DNA of 6,113 bases from Leptofilum sp050292445 (GTDB lineage: Bacteria; Chloroflexota; Anaerolineae; Promineifilales; Promineifilaceae). Below, in pieces: positions 1-4,746 of this stretch (its first letter is position 1; every line of letters begins with the position of its first letter). Made by a program: the position numbers and the translations under genes. The stretch spans positions 1 through 6,113 of the forward strand of contig JBNKLQ010000328.1 in the NCBI GenBank assembly GCA_050292445.1, written 5' to 3'. Under the pieces are notes generated by a model. That model was not told where the DNA came from and searched no databases. It was given only the letters and a program-made list of their open reading frames with translations.

Positions 1-1705
1 TCCACGCCGTACCATCCGCCTGATCGAGATGACCGCCCAACGGCAGATCAGCGCTGCGATCAAACACGCTGATGTTATCCATGCCCAGAAAGCCGCCCTG
101 AAAAACGTTGTTGCCGTCGGTGTCTTTGCGATTCACCCACCACGTAAAATTAAGCAGCAGCTTGTGAAATATACTTTCGAGGAAGGCGCGATCCGCGTGG
201 CCCGTCGTTGCGCGCTCCAGTTGATAGACCTGCCAGATCGCCCAGGCATGCACCGGGGGATTCACATCCTCAAAATTCCATTCGTAGGCGGGCAGTTCTC
301 CGTTGGGGTGCATGTACCATTCGCGCAAAATCAGGATGAGCTGCCGCTTGGCCCACTCCGGGTCCACCAATGCCAGCGGCAGCGTGTGGAAAGCCAAATC
401 CCAGGCAGCGTACCAGGGATATTCCCATTTATCGGGCATAGAAAGCACATCCAGATTGTAGAGATGAGTCCAATTGTGGTTACGGCCGTTCTGACGCGCA
501 CCGGGCGGAGGAGTGCCAGCCGGATCGCCATCCAGCCATTGCTGCACGCCGTAATGGTAAAATTGCTTCGACCAGAGCAGACCAGCCAATGCCTGCCGCT
601 GTATCCGCCGCTCATCTTCGTTAAGCCCGGCAGAATGAACGGTGTCGTAAAAAGCATCCGCTTCAGCCTGCCGCTGCGCGAAAATGGCGTCAAAATCGGC
701 AAACGGGGCGGCCTCGTTGCCAGGGCTAAAACGGACCTGCACCACAAACTGCTCCCCCGGCGGCACAACCGCCTGAAAATGAGCCGCTGCCTTGCTGCCC
801 ACCTGCTCAGGATTCACGGCGCTTTGCTCGCCCTGAATAATCGCCCGATGAAAACTGTCTTTGACATACGGTGAGGTGTTGGACTGGTTATAAATGGTCA
901 GATTTGTCTCGTTTTCGGTGAACATCAATCGTGGGAGCACATCGCGATGCGCCCCTTCGGCCGTTGCCCACCACCAGCGCTCGCCTAAATGACGATCTTT
1001 TGTGTGAATGGCGTTGTCGCCAATGGCTTGTAGCCTGGGCCGGGAACGGCCGTATCCCCAAGACCAGGTGTTACGATACCAGATGTGGGGCAGGATGTGG
1101 ATAGGCGCAGGAGTGTTGGCGCGGTTTACGGCCGTAATTCGGCACAAAATATCTTCCTCGTCCGCTTTGGCATATTCAATAAAGATGTCAAAGTAGCGGT
1201 TTTCTGCAAACGCTTCGGACAGGGCATCAATCAATTCAAATTCAGGATCGGTTTTGCTGCGACGGCCGTTTTCTGCCACCAGTTCCGCATACGGGTAAGC
1301 CACTTGCGGATATTTATACAGCATCTTCATGTAGCTGTGGGTGGGGGTGCCATCGAGGTAGAAATAATATTCTTTCACGTCCTCGCCGTGGTTGCCCTCG
1401 TTCCCCGTCAGGCCAAACAGCCGCTCTTTGAGGATGGGGTCTTGCTCGTTCCACAGCGCCACGCCCAGGCATATGTTTTGGAAGCGGTTACAGAATCCGG
1501 CCAATCCATCTTCATTCCAGCGGTAAGCCCGGCTGCGGGCATGGTCATGCGGAAAATATTCCCACGCTTCGCCCGTCGCGCCGTAATCTTCGCGCACCGT
1601 ACCCCAGGCCCGTTCGCTGACGTAAGGCCCCCAGTTTTTCCAATCGGCCCGCCTTGCTTCCGAGTCGAGAAGTCGCTGCTGTTCGACCGTTTTTGCTTTG
1701 CGCAT
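1..1705 (-). CDS. MGH1/GH63-like glycoside hydrolase (glucosidase-like), N-terminal 568 residues, C-terminus off the left edge
   Basis: Reading the minus strand from the ATG at 1705-1703 gives an uninterrupted frame of 568 codons to the window edge. The N-terminal part carries blocks I associate with the large bacterial 'glucosidase' proteins of the MGH1-like/GH63-related group: WGPYLSERxWGTVREDY-like near residue 25, YFPHDHARSRAYRW near 50, LFGLTGNEGNHGEDVKEYY near 95, and THSYMKMLYKYPQ. Later come NHNWTHLYNLDVLSMPDKW and AAWDLAFH, with Asp436 in the WD pair. By analogy with GH63 enzymes such as E. coli YgjK, an (alpha/alpha)6-barrel inverting glycosidase, this Asp is the probable general acid; the second carboxylate should lie in the missing C-terminal part. 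Family members are usually about 850-950 residues, so roughly 300 or more are absent. No signal peptide is visible (start MRKAKTVEQQ), so it is probably cytoplasmic. It is transcribed divergently from tal-pgi. The family assignment is firm; the substrate (glucoside, glucosylglycerate-type solute or oligosaccharide) is not known. Open plus-strand frames over this region are shadows of this gene. Confidence 0.87.
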   Translation of the reverse strand, partial: MRKAKTVEQQRLLDSEARRADWKNWGPYVSERAWGTVREDYGATGEAWEYFPHDHARSRAYRWNEDGLAGFCNRFQNICLGVALWNEQDPILKERLFGLTGNEGNHGEDVKEYYFYLDGTPTHSYMKMLYKYPQVAYPYAELVAENGRRSKTDPEFELIDALSEAFAENRYFDIFIEYAKADEEDILCRITAVNRANTPAPIHILPHIWYRNTWSWGYGRSRPRLQAIGDNAIHTKDRHLGERWWWATAEGAHRDVLPRLMFTENETNLTIYNQSNTSPYVKDSFHRAIIQGEQSAVNPEQVGSKAAAHFQAVVPPGEQFVVQVRFSPGNEAAPFADFDAIFAQRQAEADAFYDTVHSAGLNEDERRIQRQALAGLLWSKQFYHYGVQQWLDGDPAGTPPPGARQNGRNHNWTHLYNLDVLSMPDKWEYPWYAAWDLAFHTLPLALVDPEWAKRQLILILREWYMHPNGELPAYEWNFEDVNPPVHAWAIWQVYQLERATTGHADRAFLESIFHKLLLNFTWWVNRKDTDGNNVFQGGFLGMDNISVFDRSADLPLGGHLDQADGTAW

Positions 1706-1708
1706 AGA

Positions 1709-1715
1709 TCTCCTT
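1709..1715 (-). promoter_or_regulatory. Ribosome-binding site of the glycosidase gene
   Basis: On the minus strand the sequence AAGGAGA lies just before the ATG at 1705, with four bases between GGAG and the start codon. It is the best Shine-Dalgarno match in the intergenic region on this strand and supports the chosen start. The spacing is on the short side. Confidence 0.7.
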
Positions 1716-1779
1716 ATTAATGCTTCAACAGAAATGATTGGCTGGTGCCTCATCATCTTACCATCGGGTAACAAATTGC

Positions 1780-1788
1780 ATTGTAGCA
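1780..1788 (-). promoter_or_regulatory. Candidate extended -10 promoter for the glycosidase gene
   Basis: The minus strand reads TGCTACAAT, that is a TGn extension followed by a -10 box differing from TATAAT at one position. No good -35 element is found at 16-18 bases upstream (best about CTTTCA), which is common for extended -10 promoters. Transcription would start near 1773, giving a leader of about 68 bases before the ATG at 1705. The call rests on consensus matching only. Confidence 0.4.
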
Positions 1789-1803
1789 TCATCTGAAATG
1801 ATG
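1787..1803. repeat. Short inverted repeat CATCAT-5-ATGATG, possible operator
   Basis: Two perfect 6-base arms, CATCAT (1787-1792) and ATGATG (1798-1803), flank the five-base spacer CTGAA. The element overlaps the TG extension and upstream part of the minus-strand promoter candidate and lies about 20 bases upstream of the weak -35 of the plus-strand one, so it could bind a dimeric regulator. Arms this short arise by chance fairly often in a 265-base gap, so the functional reading is tentative. Confidence 0.3.
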
Positions 1804-1821
1804 AAAGGTGTAGAAGTATGA

Positions 1822-1850
1822 CTGAGTGTACGGCCGTTGCGTGGTATAAT
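1822..1850 (+). promoter_or_regulatory. Candidate extended -10 promoter of the tal-pgi/zwf operon
   Basis: A perfect TATAAT at 1845-1850 is preceded by TGG (1842-1844), a full TGn extended -10 element. The hexamer 17 bases upstream, CTGAGT at 1822-1827, matches TTGACA at only three positions. Transcription would begin near 1855-1858, leaving a leader of about 115 bases before the ATG at 1971. One copy of the abundant palindrome ACGGCCGT (1830-1837) lies inside the spacer. This promoter sits within an in-frame upstream extension of tal-pgi, which argues that the extension is not translated. Confidence 0.55.
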
Positions 1851-1928
1851 CGGCACCACAACAACTTGTTACTTACAAACCTCACATTACCAACCACCAC
1901 AAGTCATTTACCTATCATTTCGATTGAT

Positions 1929-1947
1929 GATTTACTTTGCATAAATC
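1929..1947 (+). promoter_or_regulatory. Small AT-rich hairpin in the tal-pgi leader
   Basis: GATTTA (1929-1934) and TAAATC (1942-1947) are exact reverse complements around a seven-base loop CTTTGCA. The overlapping pair ATTGAT (1923-1928) and ATCAAT (1945-1950) offers an alternative pairing. The structure ends about 13 bases before the AGGA of the ribosome-binding site, so it could affect translation initiation. It is AT-rich and probably weak; it matches no riboswitch family that I recognise. Confidence 0.25.
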
Positions 1948-1960
1948 AATTTGACGCAAA

Positions 1961-1964
1961 AGGA
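1961..1964 (+). promoter_or_regulatory. Ribosome-binding site deciding the tal-pgi start
   Basis: AGGA within an A-rich AAAAGGAAAA stretch lies six bases before the ATG at 1971. The farther in-frame ATG at 1818 has no comparable purine-rich sequence at the right distance. The protein from 1971 (MSKLHELFQLGQSVWYDN) begins as transaldolases of this family usually do, so 1971 is chosen. Confidence 0.75.
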
Positions 1965-1970
1965 AAACTC

Positions 1971-4670
1971 ATGAGCAAACTGCATGAACTGTTTCAACTT
2001 GGCCAATCCGTCTGGTATGACAATATTAGCCGTGCCTTGCTGGACTCTGGCGAAATGCAAGCCCTGATCGACGAGGGCATCGTCGGTGTTACCTCTAACC
2101 CCTCTATTTTTGAAAAAGCCATCGCCAAAAGCAACGACTATGATACAGCAATCCGCGAGCTGGCCCTGGCTGGGAAATCCACCACTGAGATTTACGAAGC
2201 GCTGGCCCTGGAAGATATTGGCGAAACGGCAGATCTACTTAAGCCAGTTTATGACAAAACCGGGGGCGTTGATGGCTACATCAGCCTAGAAGTCAGCCCC
2301 ACCCTGGCCCGCGACACAGAAGGCACCATCGCTGAGGCGCGCCGCCTGTTTGCCGCACTCAGCCGCCCCAACATCATGATCAAAGTGCCTGCCACGCCGG
2401 AGGGCATTCCCGCCATCGAAACGCTCACGGCAGAAGGGATCAACATCAACGTCACGCTTATTTTCTCCTTGAGCAGCTATGAAGACGTGATGAACGCTTA
2501 CATCACCGGCCTGGAAAAACGGCTGGCAGCGGGTCAGCCCATCGATCACATCAGTTCGGTTGCTTCCTTTTTTGTAAGCCGGGTAGATACGGCCGTAGAT
2601 AACGCCCTTGACGCCAAAGGCAACCAGGTTTTACAAGGCAAGATCGCCGTGGCCAACGCCAAAATAGCCTATGCCCGCTTCCAGCAAGTTTTCAGCGGGG
2701 CACGCTGGCAGGCGCTGGTAACAAATGGAGCACGAGTGCAACGGCCGTTATGGGCCAGCACCAGCACCAAAAACCCAGCTTACCCAGACACGCTCTACGT
2801 CGATACCCTCATCGGCCCAGACACGGTCAACACCATGCCGCCAGCCACGGTGGATGCCTTCAAAGACCACGGCGTATTGGCCGTTACCCTCACCGAGGGC
2901 GTTGAGGATGCCGCCGGTCAGCTGGAAGCACTGACGCAGGCCGGTGTCGATTTAGATGCCGTGACCGATCAATTGCAAATTGACGGAGTTGATGCCTTCG
3001 CCAAGTCGTTCCACTCACTGATGGACAGCATCGAGAGTAAGCGCGCCGCTATTTTGGCCGGAACCGATGGCTTTTCGGCTTCATTGGGCAGTGCGGAAAC
3101 GGCCGTCGACAACGCCGTCAGCGAGATGCAAAAAAAAAATATCCTTGAGCGCATCTGGCAGCACGACCACACCGTCTGGGACCCAGAACCAACCGAAATA
3201 ACCAACCGCCTGGGCTGGCTGCACACGCCCCAAGATATGGCCGCCGAAGTGAACCGCATCAACCAGTTTGTGGCCGATGTGCAGGCGGCTGGCTTCACGG
3301 AGGTGATGCTGTTGGGCATGGGGGGTTCCAGCCTGGCCCCGGAACTGTTTGCCAAAACGTTTGCCCACAACGGCAAAGGGCTCAACCTGCGCGTTTTGGA
3401 CAGTACGGACGCAACGGCCGTACAAACCTATGCTCAAACGGCCGATCTGGCCCACACCTTGTTTGTCGTCTCCACCAAGTCCGGCGGGACTGTGGAGACA
3501 TTTTCTTTCTTTAAATATTTCTACAACCGCGTTGCGGAACTAGTTGGCAACGACAAGGTGGGCAGCCACTTTGTAGCCATCACCGACCCCGGCAGCGGTC
3601 TGGTGAAAACGGCCGAAAAGTACAACTTCCGCCAGACGTTTGAGAATGATCCCAACATTGGCGGCCGTTACTCCGTCATCTCGTTCTTTGGCCTGCTGCC
3701 TGCCGCCCTGGTGGGGGTCGATGTGGCCCAACTATTGCAACGAGCGCAAGCAGCCACGCAATCGGCCGTTCCGCTGCGGCTGGGCACTATTTTGGGCACG
3801 TTGGCCCAGGCTGGCCGCGACAAAGTAACCCTAATCACCTCGGAACCCATTGCCAGTTTTGGTGACTGGGTAGAGCAGCTCATTGCCGAGAGCACCGGCA
3901 AAAATGGCAAGGGTATCTTGCCCGTGGTTGGCGAACCCGTACTGGATCCGTCTGGCTACGGGGCTGACCGGCTGTTTGTTTATTTGCGACTGGACAATAC
4001 ACATGATACGGCCGTTACCCAGCTAAAGCAGGCAGGCCAGCCGGTGGTCCGTTTTGACCTGCACGACCTGTATGATTTGGGCGCCCAATTTTTCATTTGG
4101 GAACTGGCAACGGCCGTTGCCGGACACGTCATTGGTATCCAGCCCTTCGACCAGCCCAACGTAGAATCGGCCAAAGTGCTGGCCCGCAAAATGGTGGCAG
4201 CATATCAAGAAAGCGGCAAGCTGCCCCAGCTAGACAGCGCAGAGCCAACGGTTGGTAATTTGATAGCATTCATCAAGCAGGCAAAGCCGGGCGACTACAT
4301 TTCTATCCAGGCGTACGTACCGTCAACGCCAGAAACGGATGCGCAACTACAAACGCTTCGCAGAATGCTGCTCAGATTTACCAAATGTGCTACCACGGTG
4401 GGGTATGGGCCACGCTTCCTGCATTCCACCGGGCAGCTGCACAAGGGGGATGCGGGCAACGGCCTCTTCATCCAGTTCACTTCGGACCCAGTTGAGGATG
4501 TGGCCATCCCTGACGAAGCGGGTGAATACGCCAGCGGTATGAGCTTTGGCGTGCTCAAAATTGCCCAGGCGCTAGGTGATGCTCAAGCATTGCTCGACGA
4601 AAACCGCCGGCTGATTCGCTTTGATTTGGGAACGGCCGTTGATGAGAAACTGCAAAAATTATGGGATTAA
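1971..4670 (+). CDS. tal-pgi: Bifunctional transaldolase / glucose-6-phosphate isomerase (899 aa)
   Basis: This is a natural fusion of two cytoplasmic pentose-phosphate/glycolytic enzymes. Residues 1 to about 365 are transaldolase, which transfers a dihydroxyacetone unit between sedoheptulose 7-phosphate and glyceraldehyde 3-phosphate to give erythrose 4-phosphate and fructose 6-phosphate. It shows Asp17, the signature GVTSNPSIFEKAI (39-51, Asn43), Glu107, and NIMIKVPAT (134-142), in which Lys138 should be the Schiff-base lysine; Thr162 lies in INVTLIFS. Residues about 390-899 are phosphoglucose isomerase: GMGGSSLAPELF (449-460) and STKSGGTVET (501-510) of the SIS-fold sugar-phosphate site, GGRYSVISFFG (564-574), EQLIAESTGKNGKG (635-648) with catalytic-type Glu640, GQLHKGD (821-827) and FGVLKIAQALGD (859-870) with Lys863. 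All key residues seem present and the length fits the known fused family (about 900-950 aa). The in-frame region 1818-1970 is rejected as coding because it contains the promoter and lacks a ribosome-binding site. Ten A at 3130-3139 mark the domain junction. zwf follows on the same strand. Confidence 0.95.
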   Translation: MSKLHELFQLGQSVWYDNISRALLDSGEMQALIDEGIVGVTSNPSIFEKAIAKSNDYDTAIRELALAGKSTTEIYEALALEDIGETADLLKPVYDKTGGVDGYISLEVSPTLARDTEGTIAEARRLFAALSRPNIMIKVPATPEGIPAIETLTAEGININVTLIFSLSSYEDVMNAYITGLEKRLAAGQPIDHISSVASFFVSRVDTAVDNALDAKGNQVLQGKIAVANAKIAYARFQQVFSGARWQALVTNGARVQRPLWASTSTKNPAYPDTLYVDTLIGPDTVNTMPPATVDAFKDHGVLAVTLTEGVEDAAGQLEALTQAGVDLDAVTDQLQIDGVDAFAKSFHSLMDSIESKRAAILAGTDGFSASLGSAETAVDNAVSEMQKKNILERIWQHDHTVWDPEPTEITNRLGWLHTPQDMAAEVNRINQFVADVQAAGFTEVMLLGMGGSSLAPELFAKTFAHNGKGLNLRVLDSTDATAVQTYAQTADLAHTLFVVSTKSGGTVETFSFFKYFYNRVAELVGNDKVGSHFVAITDPGSGLVKTAEKYNFRQTFENDPNIGGRYSVISFFGLLPAALVGVDVAQLLQRAQAATQSAVPLRLGTILGTLAQAGRDKVTLITSEPIASFGDWVEQLIAESTGKNGKGILPVVGEPVLDPSGYGADRLFVYLRLDNTHDTAVTQLKQAGQPVVRFDLHDLYDLGAQFFIWELATAVAGHVIGIQPFDQPNVESAKVLARKMVAAYQESGKLPQLDSAEPTVGNLIAFIKQAKPGDYISIQAYVPSTPETDAQLQTLRRMLLRFTKCATTVGYGPRFLHSTGQLHKGDAGNGLFIQFTSDPVEDVAIPDEAGEYASGMSFGVLKIAQALGDAQALLDENRRLIRFDLGTAVDEKLQKLWD
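3130..3139 (+). other. A10 homopolymer at the Tal-Pgi domain junction
   Basis: Ten consecutive A encode part of Gln387-Lys388-Lys389-Asn390, between the transaldolase module and the start of the isomerase module. One extra A in the mRNA would read K-Y-P and stop at TGA 3146-3148; one fewer would stop at TAA 3199-3201 after about 20 residues. Either slip would give a transaldolase-only protein of about 390-410 residues. Runs of this length are known slippage sites for bacterial RNA polymerase, as in Thermus dnaX; whether slippage happens here is inference. Confidence 0.4.
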
Positions 4671-4673
4671 CGC

Positions 4674-4728
4674 TGTAGCCGCGGATTCTTTCCGCGTTTT
4701 CATTGCGCGGTAAGAAACCGCGGCTACA
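4674..4728. repeat. Long imperfect palindrome (23-base arms) between tal-pgi and zwf
   Basis: The arms 4674-4696 and 4706-4728 form 21 Watson-Crick pairs with two mismatches (4685/4717 A-A and 4691/4711 T-T). A possible T-G wobble at 4697/4705 closes a seven-base loop, TTTCATT. The outer stem TGTAGCCGCGG / CCGCGGCTACA is perfect for 11 bases. The element begins three bases after the tal-pgi stop codon and ends before the zwf ribosome-binding site. No T-run follows on either strand, so it is not a standard intrinsic terminator. It resembles dispersed extragenic palindromes (REP/MITE-like), or it may stabilise or process the operon transcript; copy number cannot be judged from this window. Confidence 0.75.
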
Positions 4729-4735
4729 AATCTGT

Positions 4736-4740
4736 AAGGA
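4736..4740 (+). promoter_or_regulatory. Ribosome-binding site of zwf
   Basis: AAGGA is followed by six bases and then the ATG at 4747, an ideal spacing. It lies just outside the foot of the intergenic palindrome, so it stays accessible if that hairpin forms in the mRNA. Confidence 0.75.
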
Positions 4741-4746
4741 TCAAAT

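Noticed and set aside
29..874. 281-codon open frame on the plus strand, and a second one at 1085-1720
   Set aside because: Both are antisense shadows of the glycosidase on the minus strand, which has clear family motifs throughout; their translations are Arg/His/Pro-rich and match no family I recognise.
1818..1970. In-frame 51-residue N-terminal extension of tal-pgi from an ATG at 1818
   Set aside because: It contains the extended -10 promoter, lacks a ribosome-binding site, and transaldolase homology begins at the well-supported ATG at 1971.
2586..3120. Repeated peptide TAVDNA at residues 207-212 and 377-382 of Tal-Pgi, suggesting an internal duplication
   Set aside because: The similarity is confined to a few residues, mostly imposed by a copy of ACGGCCGT in the same codon phase at each site; the surrounding sequence does not align.
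4674..4728. Intrinsic terminator after tal-pgi
   Set aside because: The hairpin is strong but no T-run follows it on either strand, and zwf follows closely with its own ribosome-binding site.
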